A stretch of 64,000 nucleotides of DNA from Bifidobacterium tibiigranuli (GTDB lineage: Bacteria; Actinomycetota; Actinomycetes; Actinomycetales; Bifidobacteriaceae): contig NZ_QLZA01000004.1 in assembly GCF_009371885.1 (NCBI RefSeq), positions 62,001-126,000 on the forward strand, in the 5' to 3' direction. Position 1 is the stretch's first letter. Each line of letters opens with the position of its first letter. The notes below the pieces were generated by a model. It was not told the origin of the DNA. It saw only the letters and a program-made list of their open reading frames with translations, and made no database searches. A program made the translations under genes and the position numbers. Positions 48,037-57,015 of the stretch are shown piece after piece.

Positions 48037-48774
48037 GTGATGAATGTGATGAATACGTTGAATGCATCGAATGACGTGCTGGGCAATCTGCGCCGCCGCG
48101 CCGCGCGCCCTGCTATCCGGCTGCTGTTGATTGCCACGCTTGCTGTTCTGATCGCGGTTGTGCCGCTTGGCCTGATACTCAAGCACAGCGCCTCGGACTA
48201 CACAGCGGAGATGGCGATGCTTGCGGAGATTCGGCGGGCGCCCACTTGGCTCGTGGCGGCTTCGCAGGGTATCGCCACGGTATATGCGCCGCTGGTCATG
48301 GGCCCGGTGATGGCTGTGCTCGTCGGAGCGTTGCTGTGGCAGTCTCGCAATATGCGAGCGGCGGTGTGCGCGGCGCTAGTCGCTGCGCTGCCCCTCGCGG
48401 TGACCTTCGCCGTCAAGCTGATTGTGCGGCGCAATCGACCGGCCACACCCTTGGGTGCGCTGGCCCACGACCCGAGTTTTCCCAGCGGCCATGTCGCCAC
48501 TGCGGTGGCGCTGAGCGCTCTGCTGCTCGTCATCATGCACATGCGTGCCAGTGCGCGCGCGGCGCACGGCGTCGAATCCTCGTCGCGCGGCCAATGGGCG
48601 GCGAAGATCCTTATCGTCATTCTCGTGTTGCTGCCCTTCGTGGTCGCCGTCTCGCGGCTCATCCTCGGCGTACACTACCCGACCGACGTCCTCACCTCGC
48701 TGGTGCTGGGCTCGCTGATCAGCGCCAGTGCCTACTGCCTGTCCGCCCCGGAGGATGTCATGCAGGTCGCATAG
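48037..48774 (+). CDS. PAP2 family phosphatase
   Basis: A 245 aa integral membrane phosphatase with about six helices. The three catalytic motifs are KLIVRRNRP, PSGH and SRLILGVHYPTD. Members dephosphorylate undecaprenyl pyrophosphate or phosphatidic acid-type lipids; which applies here is unclear. ATG starts at 48037, 48040 and 48049 are possible. Divergent from the two-component system, which may control it. Confidence 0.88.
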   Translation: MMNVMNTLNASNDVLGNLRRRAARPAIRLLLIATLAVLIAVVPLGLILKHSASDYTAEMAMLAEIRRAPTWLVAASQGIATVYAPLVMGPVMAVLVGALLWQSRNMRAAVCAALVAALPLAVTFAVKLIVRRNRPATPLGALAHDPSFPSGHVATAVALSALLLVIMHMRASARAAHGVESSSRGQWAAKILIVILVLLPFVVAVSRLILGVHYPTDVLTSLVLGSLISASAYCLSAPEDVMQVA

Positions 48775-48913
48775 CTGACGTGTCCCGTTCCGTGGGGGAG
48801 GCGGCTTTCCGTGGGGAGGCGACCTGCATTAAGGTAGGAGCTCCGACTCACGATTCGCGCGTCGCTGCCTATTTTTGCGCGTCGTGGCGTGGACGCATCA
48901 CGACGTGTGCATG

Positions 48914-49118
48914 TATCTACGTTGTGTGTGGCGTTAATTTGACCTTGCGGAGGTCTATCTGCGTTGTGTGTGGCGCTATTTCGAAGAGACCCGAGTATCA
49001 GACGTTCCAAAACCGCCATTTTCAGCCAGCACTACTCGGGGTGTCACAGATTTAACGCCACACACAACGCAGATAGACCCCCGCAGCACCCCAATAACGC
49101 TACACATAACGTAGATAG
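48914..49118. repeat. Interspersed inverted-arm repeat, copy 3
   Basis: Third copy of the element at 2582-2784, in the gap between the PAP2 and FetA-like genes (48775-49357). Arms and core (48979-49052) have the same orientation as copy 1. Recurring short frames within it are repeat-derived. No gene was seen in the rest of the gap. Confidence 0.9.
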
Positions 49119-49357
49119 CCGGTTTGTGAGGCCTTGGTGTCTCGCCGACTCTTCAACTTTTGAGGGGTTGGGTCGATTGCTCTGCGTTGCGGCTATGCCG
49201 GAGGTGCATTGCCTCGTTGCGTGGAATTCCAGCTCTGAGCGGAAATCGCGGGGCGAGCGGCACAAGCAAATCCGACGGGCGTCCAAGCGACTTGCTAAGA
49301 ATTCGCTGAGAATCGCCGTCGAATTGGCAGGGGCGGCGGCTCCGTAGCATTGTTCTT

Positions 49358-50410
49358 ATGACTTCAACGACAGTACCTCCTGCTGCTATCAGGCTCGTGG
49401 TCGAGCATGCGAGCTGCCGAGTTCCGCAGCATACGGCTGACGCTCATGCGTCGCACCATGACAGGGCGCATGCGCTGCACCAATTCCGGCTGCCGCGACT
49501 GCTAAGTAGGCAGCATGTTGAACATGGTGAAGCCAGCGTCAAGAACGCCGCTGCCGAGATCAACATCGTTGCTACCGAGACTGACTCGGTTACCGAGACC
49601 AATACGGTTGCCGAAGCCAAAACGGACGACCGCACAACCATCTTCCATGATCTCGCATTCGAACTGCATGCTGGGCAAATCGTTGATTTCGTCGGGCCTT
49701 CGGGCTCGGGCAAAAGCACGCTGCTCAACGCAATCGCCCGTCTCAACCCATACGCTACAGCCGATATGACGCTTGATGGCGAAGCCGCCGCGAGCATGAC
49801 TCCGGAGCGCTGGCGTCGGCTGGTGGCCTACGTGCCGCAGCGGCCGACGCTGATCGGTGACACTGTGCGCGAGGCCATCATGATGCCATATCGCCTGCGG
49901 GTGCATCAGCGCGCGGACGATAGTAGTCTGCCCGAAGAGCGCCGTCCGAGCGAAGAGACTCTGCGCCGCACGCTCGATGAGGTCGGCTGCGGCGACATCG
50001 AGCTTGACCGTCCGCCGCAGGAGCTTTCGGTGGGCCAGCAGGCGCGGGTCTGCCTACTGAGGACCCTGCTGACGGGGCCAAAGGTACTGCTCGCGGATGA
50101 GGTCGACGCTGGGCTGGACGACGAGAACGCCGACAAGGTGGGGCGAATGCTTGCCCACGCGGCGAGCAGGAATATGGCGATTATGCGCGTGCGACACCGT
50201 GCCGCCGACGGGCGGGCCGACCGTACGCTGCAGCTGCGCGACGGCGTGCTGAGCGAGGTGACCTTGACCCGCGAGGCGCAGCAGGACAATCCGAGCGAAC
50301 CAGGTCTCGAACCCGCTCATACACAAGCCTCGCAGGCCGCACAAGCCTCGCAAATTCCGCAAACTTCACAGGCTTCACACAACGCGCAGGAAGACGAGGG
50401 CGCACGATGA
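49358..50410 (+). CDS. FetA-like ABC transporter ATP-binding protein
   Basis: A 350 aa ATPase pairing with the FetB-like permease. Walker A is GPSGSGKST, Q-loop YVPQRPTLIGDTVREAI, signature LSVGQQAR (Val instead of Gly), Walker B LLADEVDAGLD. The H-loop region reads IMRVRHRAADGRADR. The first 90 residues and the last 45 (a Q-A-S-Q triplet repeat) are extra low-complexity parts. FetAB exports iron and supports oxidative stress resistance in E. coli. Stop and start of fetB overlap by ATGA. Confidence 0.82.
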   Translation: MTSTTVPPAAIRLVVEHASCRVPQHTADAHASHHDRAHALHQFRLPRLLSRQHVEHGEASVKNAAAEINIVATETDSVTETNTVAEAKTDDRTTIFHDLAFELHAGQIVDFVGPSGSGKSTLLNAIARLNPYATADMTLDGEAAASMTPERWRRLVAYVPQRPTLIGDTVREAIMMPYRLRVHQRADDSSLPEERRPSEETLRRTLDEVGCGDIELDRPPQELSVGQQARVCLLRTLLTGPKVLLADEVDAGLDDENADKVGRMLAHAASRNMAIMRVRHRAADGRADRTLQLRDGVLSEVTLTREAQQDNPSEPGLEPAHTQASQAAQASQIPQTSQASHNAQEDEGAR

Positions 50411-51285
50411 GCATCGCAGCTATCGCAATCATTGCTGATGCATCCGCAACAACCACAGCAGCAGCCGCCGCTACCACGGCCACTGCAGCCGCCGCGCCTA
50501 CCGCAGCGGGAAGCTACCCCATCGACATATGGGGCCTCGTCATAACCGTCGCCCTGGTTGCCATAGCGGCCGGGATGTCGATCGTCATGCGGCTGGGCGT
50601 CGGCCGGCAGATGCTGTGGGCGACGCTGCGCTCGCTGATTCAGCTGCTGGCGATGGGCTACATCATCAAATTCGTCATCGAGACGAATAATCCGTGGCTC
50701 GTATTCGCGCTCGTCGCAGTGATGATCCTTGCCGCCATCCAGATCACGCTGAGCCGCGCTTCCAACATCCCCAAAGGCTTGGCGCTGGATGTGTTCCTGA
50801 CTCTGCTGGTCGGCGCGCTGCTGCAGTTCGTTTTCGCCACCCAGCTGATTGTCCGCCCGCACCCGTGGTACGCGCCGCAGATCGTGGTGACGATGACAGG
50901 CATGCTGCTGGGCAATATGGTCGCTGCGATAGCCGTGGCGATGAGCCGCTTCTTCGACGATATGGCCTCGCGCCGATATGAAATCGAGATGCTGCTCAGC
51001 CTCGGCGCCACGCCTTTCGAGGCCGCGAAGAGCTCGATCATCTCCTCGGTGAAGCTCGGCATGATTCCCACGATCTCGCAGCTGGCATCCAGCGGCATCG
51101 TGCTGATTCCGGGCATGATGGCCGGTCAGGTCATCGCCGGAGCCGACCCGCTGACCGCAGCCAAGTACCAGTTCGTGGTGCTGGCCATCATCAGCGCACT
51201 GACGCTGCTGGCTGATTCGCTGATCATGCTGCTCGTCTACCGCAAGCCGTTCACCGCGCTGCACCAATACGTTCAGAAGGCATAG
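50407..51285 (+). CDS. FetB-like permease (UPF0014)
   Basis: A 292 aa membrane protein with about seven helices after an Ala/Thr-rich start. LRSLIQLLAMGYIIKFV, GNMVAAIAVAMSRFFDD and LASSGIVLIPGMMAGQVIAGADPLTAAKYQ are the family signatures. It forms the FetAB half of an ABC exporter; iron is the known substrate in E. coli, inferred here. Tandem 16 bp repeats begin at its stop codon. Confidence 0.87.
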   Translation: MSIAAIAIIADASATTTAAAAATTATAAAAPTAAGSYPIDIWGLVITVALVAIAAGMSIVMRLGVGRQMLWATLRSLIQLLAMGYIIKFVIETNNPWLVFALVAVMILAAIQITLSRASNIPKGLALDVFLTLLVGALLQFVFATQLIVRPHPWYAPQIVVTMTGMLLGNMVAAIAVAMSRFFDDMASRRYEIEMLLSLGATPFEAAKSSIISSVKLGMIPTISQLASSGIVLIPGMMAGQVIAGADPLTAAKYQFVVLAIISALTLLADSLIMLLVYRKPFTALHQYVQKA

Positions 51286-51337
51286 CGTTTAGACAGCATA
51301 GCGTTTAGACGGCTGAGCATTCAGACAGCATAGCGTT
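51282..51337 (+). repeat. 16 bp tandem repeats after fetB-like gene
   Basis: Three full units and part of a fourth of the form CATAGCGTTTAGACAG, CATAGCGTTTAGACGG, CTGAGCATTCAGACAG, starting on the stop codon. The remaining spacer to 51568 holds no gene. Confidence 0.7.
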
Positions 51338-51486
51338 CAGTTTTCACAGTATTCAACAGCATTCAGCCCCATAACCTCCCGATTTCTTAGCATCGGCTCA
51401 GCCGCAGCCAGTTAGCATGACCATTGTTATGCATAACGACGGGCTCACCGCATAGCACAGATGCCCGCCGCGTGCAGACACCTGTC

Positions 51487-51578
51487 GATGGCCACTGTTT
51501 GATGGATACTGTTATATATAGCCACCGAGCCGACTGGTTTACAACGATTGACTTATGGAGACTGATTGATGGACACTG
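51487..51578 (+). repeat. Two pairs of ATGGnnACTG repeats before the P-type ATPase
   Basis: GATGGCCACTG (51487) and GATGGATACTG (51501) lie just before a TATATA element; TATGGAGACTG (51554) and GATGGACACTG (51568) cover the ribosome site GGAG and the start codon. Both pairs have a 14 bp period. Confidence 0.6.
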
Positions 51579-54025
51579 ACGCAATAGCAAACGCGACGCC
51601 GAATGGCACTGGCACTGCACACGGCAAGCCGCCCGTCGTGGGACTCGCTGGCTGGGAGGTCGAGGAGCGGCGGCAGCACGGCGAGGGGGAGACCGGCGCG
51701 CAGAGCATCACCAAGTCGGTGGGCGCAATCCTGCGCGAGAACATCTTCACGCTGTTCAACGCTCTCAATCTCGCCATCGTGATTATGCTCTTCGCGGTTC
51801 ACGCCTACTCGAATATGCTGTTCTTCGGCATTATCCTGCTCAATGTCATCATCGGCATCGCGCAGGAGCTCAAGGCCAAGAAGCTCGTCGACGAGCTGGC
51901 GATCCTCAACCAGCCACACGCCATCGTGCTGCGCGACGGCGCGGAGACGAAGATTCCGGCGTCGCAAATCGTCAAGGACGATATCCTCGTGCTCGACTCG
52001 GGGCAGCAGATCTGCAATGACGCCGTAGTGGTTTCCGGCACGCTGGAAGCCAACGAATCGCTGCTGACCGGAGAAAGCGATTCGGTCGACAAAGTCGCCG
52101 GCGACGAGCTGTTCTCCGGCAGTTCGGTGGTGTCGGGCCGCTGCTATGCGCGCGTGACCCATGTGGGCGACGACAATTACGCCAATTCGCTCATCAACGA
52201 GGTGCGGCGCGAGAAGCGCGTGCACTCCGAGCTGCTCGACTCGATGAACAAGGTCACGCGCTTCACCAGCTGGCTCATCATCCCGCTGGGCATCGCGCTG
52301 TTCCTGGAATCGACGCTGCTGCGGCACGGCGGCATGTACGATTCGGTCGTCTCGTCGTCCGCCGCGCTGCTGGGCATGCTGCCCAAGGGGCTGGTGCTGC
52401 TGATTTCCGTTTCGCTGGCCACCGGCGTCATCAGGCTGGCGAAGATGCGCATACTCGTGCAGAACATCTATTCCTTGGAGACGCTGGCCCATGTGGACGT
52501 GCTGTGTCTCGACAAAACCGGCACGCTGACCGACGGCAATATGACCGTGGAATCGGTGGTTGCGCTGGGTAGTGGCAGTGCGTCTGGAACCGGTGCTGAT
52601 GCTGCGGGTGCAGCAGTCACAGCAACCGAGAATGCAGCTGCATTGAACGGCGATCTATTAATGACGTCCTATCTGACCGCGAGCGACGACAACAACGCCA
52701 CCATAGCCGCGCTGCGTCGCCACTGGCTTGGCGACGAAGCCGACGGGGGCAACCTTGGCAGCACGCCGCAGCCGCTTCCGGCAAGCGGCAGCATCGCCTT
52801 CTCCTCGAAGCGCAAATGGGGAGCCATCGGATTCGCCGACGCAGGCACGGTGTTTCTCGGCGCTCCCGAACGCATCCTCGGCGAGCTGCCGCAGGAGGCC
52901 CAGGACTTGATGCGCCAAGGCCTGCGAATCATCGCGGTCGGCTACCTGCCCGGCAAATGGAGCGACGAGGAGCAGCTCCCCGGCAATCTGCAGCCGCTGT
53001 ATCTGATTGCGCTGAGCGACAACATCCGCACACGCACCAAAGAGACACTGCGGTATTTCCGTACCGAAGGCGTCGATGTGAAGGTCATCTCGGGCGACCA
53101 TCCCGACACCGTCAGCGCCGTTGCCAAGCAGGCCGGACTGGAACGCTGGAATGACGCGGTCGACATGTCCACGGTCGACGCCGATGCGCCGGATGAGGTC
53201 TTCGACGAGTTGAGTACGCGATACGCGGTATTCGCCCGCGTGACGCCCAAGCAGAAGCGCCTGCTCGTGCAGGCCCTGCAGCGGGCCGGGCGTCAGGTTG
53301 CCATGACCGGCGATGGCGTCAACGACCTGCTGGCCCTGCGCGAGGCTGACTGCTCGATCGCCATCGCCTCTGGCTCCGATGCGGCCCGCCAGATTTCGCA
53401 GGTCGTGCTGCTGGATTCGGACTTCACCTACCTGCCGCATGTCGTGCTGGAAGGTCGCAAGGTCGTCAACAACGTGACGCGCACGGCCGCCGTGTTCTTC
53501 ATCAAGACGATCTACTCGGTGCTGGTGTCGCTGTTCTGCCTCGCGCTCAACATGCCCTTCCCCTTCATCCCGATTCAGATCACGCTCGTTGATGCGTTCA
53601 TCGAGGCATGGCCGTCATTCCTGACGATCTTCGAATCGAGCACTGCGCGCATCCGGGGCAAGTTCCTGCCCACCGCGCTGCGCTCGGCGGCTCCATTCGC
53701 CGTGGCCGTGACCGGCATTATCGTCGTCACGAGCCTGATCGCGCCCTTCGGCGCGCTGCAGAACCAGACCACCATGTTCCTGCTGCTCATTGCCACTTCT
53801 ATGGTCGCGGTCGTCCGAAGCTGCATCCCCTTCACCCGCCTGCGCGCCTTCGTCTGCGTGACGATGGCTCTCGGCGCGCCTGCCGCGCTGCTCGTGCTGC
53901 ACAAGCTGTTCCAGGTCGTCGCGATCACCGCGCCGATGTGGGCGTATATCGCCGTGGCCTTTGCCGCAGCGATGGTGTTTTTGCTTGTGGTCAGGCTGGT
54001 GCAGCGGACTGTGTTTTCTAAATGA
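51569..54025 (+). CDS. P-type ATPase, CtpE-like
   Basis: About 818 aa. LTGES actuator loop, VLCLDKTGTLTDGNMT phosphorylation site, SGDHPDTVSAVAKQAG and TGDGVNDLLALREADCSIAIASGSDAARQ, the last typical of the actinobacterial CtpE group instead of the NDAPALKxAD form. Helix 4 contains GMLPKGLVLLISVSLATGV. Mycobacterial CtpE takes up calcium and affects the cell surface; the same role is inferred. ATG 51569 has GGAG eight bases upstream. Convergent with thiD. Confidence 0.87.
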   Translation: MDTDAIANATPNGTGTAHGKPPVVGLAGWEVEERRQHGEGETGAQSITKSVGAILRENIFTLFNALNLAIVIMLFAVHAYSNMLFFGIILLNVIIGIAQELKAKKLVDELAILNQPHAIVLRDGAETKIPASQIVKDDILVLDSGQQICNDAVVVSGTLEANESLLTGESDSVDKVAGDELFSGSSVVSGRCYARVTHVGDDNYANSLINEVRREKRVHSELLDSMNKVTRFTSWLIIPLGIALFLESTLLRHGGMYDSVVSSSAALLGMLPKGLVLLISVSLATGVIRLAKMRILVQNIYSLETLAHVDVLCLDKTGTLTDGNMTVESVVALGSGSASGTGADAAGAAVTATENAAALNGDLLMTSYLTASDDNNATIAALRRHWLGDEADGGNLGSTPQPLPASGSIAFSSKRKWGAIGFADAGTVFLGAPERILGELPQEAQDLMRQGLRIIAVGYLPGKWSDEEQLPGNLQPLYLIALSDNIRTRTKETLRYFRTEGVDVKVISGDHPDTVSAVAKQAGLERWNDAVDMSTVDADAPDEVFDELSTRYAVFARVTPKQKRLLVQALQRAGRQVAMTGDGVNDLLALREADCSIAIASGSDAARQISQVVLLDSDFTYLPHVVLEGRKVVNNVTRTAAVFFIKTIYSVLVSLFCLALNMPFPFIPIQITLVDAFIEAWPSFLTIFESSTARIRGKFLPTALRSAAPFAVAVTGIIVVTSLIAPFGALQNQTTMFLLLIATSMVAVVRSCIPFTRLRAFVCVTMALGAPAALLVLHKLFQVVAITAPMWAYIAVAFAAAMVFLLVVRLVQRTVFSK

Positions 54026-54148
54026 CCGTGTCTTCGCGGGGATTGCGGCTTCTTAAGCTGTATCTTCTCGATAGAGGTCCGCACAAACGGTCCGCAAGGT
54101 GGGCGCGGCAATGATGTGGTAATGATATAGCGCTCGCCTTCGCCGGCC

Positions 54149-55080
54149 CTACCAGTAGCGGTAGCTGGTTGATTCGGCCGGGGACGCTGACGATTGCTGC
54201 CGCAGTTTCGCGTTAAACATTCGCCGCTGTTGGTCTACCAGGTGATCGACCGGGCCGTGGCCGCTTTCCGGGTGCCGACTTAGTCGCCAATCGGCACCGG
54301 CTTCGATGGCCCGATGCAGGTAATCGCGCGCGTTGGCGACGGCCTCTGGTGAGATGCCAGTGGCCCTGGTGTCGCCGTGCAGAGCAGTGCTGGCCGCGAT
54401 GGCCGAACTCAGCGTGCATCGGTGCCGTGCGTGTTGCGCGTGCGAATTCTCGGACTGGCGAATCGCGTGACGCCTTCAGCGCTCGCCAGCACATCGGTAA
54501 GCACATCGTCATCGAGATGCCCGCCTTTGACCAGCGCCGAACGTGCGCCGGCCGACACCAGCGCGCGGGCCTGCTGCTCCAAGTCATTGGCATTACGCGC
54601 CGTGGGCACATCGTCGCCCAGCAACACGGCCGTTTCGGGCAGGTTGGGCGTGACGATGTCGGCAAGGCGCATGAGCCGCGTGCGGATGACATCCACCGCG
54701 TCCTCTTCGAGCAGCCGGTCGCCGGAGGTCGCCACCATGACCGGGTCGAGCACTACAAGCCCGAATTCCTCGCGACGCTGTTCGATTACGTCCGCGACTG
54801 CGTTGGCTACAGCGGCATTGGACAGCATGCCCAGTTTGGTCGCAGCGATTGGCAGATCGTCCAAGACTGTATCGATTTGGTCGCGCACGAGCTGCGGGTC
54901 CACGGCGACCGCCTGACGCACGCCCTGCGTGTTCTGTACGGTGAGGCCCGCCAGTGCTGCCGCGCCGTAGACACCAAGCGCGCAGAAGGTCTTCAAATCC
55001 GCCTGTGTACCTGCGCCGCCGCTGGGGTCGGAGCCTGCGATGCTGAAGGTGACGGGTGGCTGCATGACTGTGTGTTGCAT
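54149..55080 (-). pseudogene. thiD: Hydroxymethylpyrimidine (phospho)kinase, frameshifted
   Basis: ThiD phosphorylates HMP and HMP-P in thiamin synthesis. The N-terminal part is intact (FSIAGSDPSGGAGTQADLK, KLGMLSN, LDPVMVATSGDRLLEEDA, TPNLPE, VKGGHL). At RNTHGT the frame breaks: the expected GTGCTLSS needs one more base near 54420. In the next frame LSSAIAASTALHGDTRATG continues with the normal C-terminal helices and a stop at 54149. As written, the product ends at 54409 without the anion hole and last helices, so it should be inactive, unless this is a base-call error. Third gene of thiMED. Confidence 0.85.
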
Positions 55081-55241
55081 GATTGCTTCTTTCTTCATTG
55101 ATAAGGGATGCCATTGTTCCCGGATTCGGGGGCGATCATTTGGGTAATGACCGGCTTGTTGGTTGTGCTGAACTGGGTCGAATCCGAAGAATGCAGACTT
55201 CGTAATATCGACCATTGAGTATGAATATGTATGCGATTCGG

Positions 55242-55934
55242 TCAGACGGAAGCGCTGGAATCGCCCCATGCCGACAGCAGCTCGACAGCGGCCTGTTGCG
55301 GATCGGGACGCGCGGCAATTGCCGAAACGACGCAGATGCCATCGACTCCGGTGCCGATAACCGAGCGAACGTTACTGTGGTTAATCCCGCCAATGGCAAC
55401 CGTTTTCGCACGTCCAGCGGTCTGCTGCACAAGCTTCGCTGCGCCGTCAAGGCCCAAGGCCGCTTCGGTGTCGGTTTTGGTAGGCGTGTCCCAGATGGGA
55501 GAAAGCCCCAGCACATCGGCGCTCTGGTCGGCAAGCTCGGCGTCGAGTTCGCGTTGATTGGAGATCGACAGTCCGATGAGCAGCCCGTCGCCAAGCCTGC
55601 GCCGCGCCTCGCGAATATCGCCGTCGGACTGACCCATATGCACATTGAGCCCAAGCTCTTCGGCCACGTCAAGCCGGTCGTTGACCACCAGCGCCGCCTG
55701 CTTGCCGCAGTGCTCATATGCCCGCTGATTGGCCTCGACGCAGGCTTTCGTAAGCGCAAGAAAATCATCGTGCGGCAGGGTTTTGTCGCGAATCTGCACG
55801 ACGCCCGCGCCGCCGATTACCGCCTGCTCCACGAACCACGGCACGCGTTCGGGGCCGCCCGCAAGCGGCGTATCGGTCACGAAATACAACCGCCAGTCCA
55901 CGCTGTCGGCGAGGTCGGGCTTCGCCGTCGTCAT
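55242..55934 (-). CDS. thiE: Thiamine-phosphate synthase
   Basis: A 230 aa TIM-barrel enzyme joining HMP-PP and THZ-P. WRLYFVTDT, GGAGVVQIRDKTLPHDDFL, LVVNDRLDVAEELGLNVHMGQSDGD, IGLSISNQ, LGLSPIWDTPTKTD and VAIGGINHSNV are the ThiE motifs in order. Its start overlaps the thiM stop by ATGA, so it is coupled. TPP-riboswitch control through the upstream leader. Confidence 0.95.
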   Translation of the reverse strand: MTTAKPDLADSVDWRLYFVTDTPLAGGPERVPWFVEQAVIGGAGVVQIRDKTLPHDDFLALTKACVEANQRAYEHCGKQAALVVNDRLDVAEELGLNVHMGQSDGDIREARRRLGDGLLIGLSISNQRELDAELADQSADVLGLSPIWDTPTKTDTEAALGLDGAAKLVQQTAGRAKTVAIGGINHSNVRSVIGTGVDGICVVSAIAARPDPQQAAVELLSAWGDSSASV

Positions 55935-56734
55935 GATTCCTCGATTGCCGTGAGCTGAACGATTTCGTCGGGCTTCACGGTGTACAGCGCGTCAATCCAT
56001 GCGGTGCGGAAGCTGGCCGGGGCGCTCGCTTGCCGGCCTGCCAGCGTGCCTGCCGCTGCGAACAGCGCATGCGCCGCCACAACGCCGTCATGGTCGGTCA
56101 GCTGCGCCGATCGGGCTGCGGCTATGCAGGCGGCGACCACTGCGCCGAGCGAGCAGCCGGTGCCCACAACGAGCGGCATCAGCGGACTTCCGCCGGTGAT
56201 GCGCGTAGTGCGGTCGGGCGAGATCACGACGTCGGTCGGGCCGGAAACCGCCACGACAGCGCCGCTGGATTGCGTCAACGAGCGAGCCGCGCCAAGAGCG
56301 GCTTCGACCTCATCGGTGGCGTCGACGCCACGGCCGCCCGCGCTTTCGCCGGTCAGTCCCAGAATCTCCGAGGCGTTGGCGCGCACGGCGGCGGGATGGT
56401 GCTGCAATACTTCCCGTGCCAGTGCAGTGCGCACCGGCAGACCACCCACGGCAACCGGGTCCAAAACCCACGGCGTATGCGCGGATTCAGCGGCATCGAC
56501 CGCGAGCCGCATGCCCTGATGCTGCTCGCCCAAGCCGTTGCCGACATTGATGAGCAGAGCGGATGCGAGACCGGCGAAAACTCGCGCATCCTCCGGCAGA
56601 TCGATCATGGCGGGTGCGGCGCCTATCGCCAGTAATACATTGGCGGTGATTTCGGGCACGACGCTGTTCGTCATGCAATGGACGAGCGGCGTCGTTGCGC
56701 GGACGTTTTCGAGTATGCGGATGACCTGAGTCAT
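55931..56734 (-). CDS. thiM: Hydroxyethylthiazole kinase
   Basis: About 267 aa. PLVHCMTNSVVPEITANVLLAIGAAPAM, NVGNGLGEQHQGM, WVLDPVAVGGLPVR, RANASEILGL and VVGTGCSLGAVVAACI are typical of ThiM, which phosphorylates thiazole for salvage. Start ATG 56734 sits one base after the riboswitch P1 stem. First gene of thiM-thiE-thiD. Confidence 0.95.
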   Translation of the reverse strand: MTQVIRILENVRATTPLVHCMTNSVVPEITANVLLAIGAAPAMIDLPEDARVFAGLASALLINVGNGLGEQHQGMRLAVDAAESAHTPWVLDPVAVGGLPVRTALAREVLQHHPAAVRANASEILGLTGESAGGRGVDATDEVEAALGAARSLTQSSGAVVAVSGPTDVVISPDRTTRITGGSPLMPLVVGTGCSLGAVVAACIAAARSAQLTDHDGVVAAHALFAAAGTLAGRQASAPASFRTAWIDALYTVKPDEIVQLTAIEES

Positions 56735-56820
56735 ATGGCTCCCTTCGCTAGCACTGTCTAGATCAGGTGTTGCGGGTGTGTTCTCAGCCCTTGCGGGCAC
56801 CCCGGCACTTCGGGAGCCAT
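56735..56820 (-). promoter_or_regulatory. TPP riboswitch of the thiM operon
   Basis: The minus strand carries the THI element: GGGGTGCC, GGGCTGAGA, ACACACCCG, CACCTGATCTAGACAGTGC and TAGCGAAGGGA in order. P1 pairs 56812-56820 with 56735-56743 (ATGGCTCCC with GGGAGCCAT, perfect). The right P1 strand contains the thiM ribosome site GGGAG and ends next to the ATG, so ligand binding should block translation directly. Confidence 0.95.
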
Positions 56821-56931
56821 ACTAGCACGCGCACGGCCCGTTCCCCAAGGCTGCTGCCTGTTGTCTCCGCATGGCCCATGTGCGATCTGCGATTGCATCG
56901 GCAAACAGCATAGGGATAGCTGCAACAAATT

Positions 56932-57008
56932 GGGTGCCACGGCTTTACTCAAGCTGCGGCACCCCAATCGTGTGACAATGGAACCTGCGGGCTGGAACGT
57001 CCCGTTCC
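56932..57008 (-). terminator. Hairpins after the S10 peptidase gene
   Basis: GGAACG-TCC-CGTTCC at 56994-57008 and a longer stem TGGGTGCC...GGCACCCCA near 56932-56966 lie between the peptidase stop and the riboswitch. They would separate peptidase transcripts from the thi operon. No thi promoter was clearly recognised. Confidence 0.5.
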
Positions 57009-57015
57009 GGGCGAA

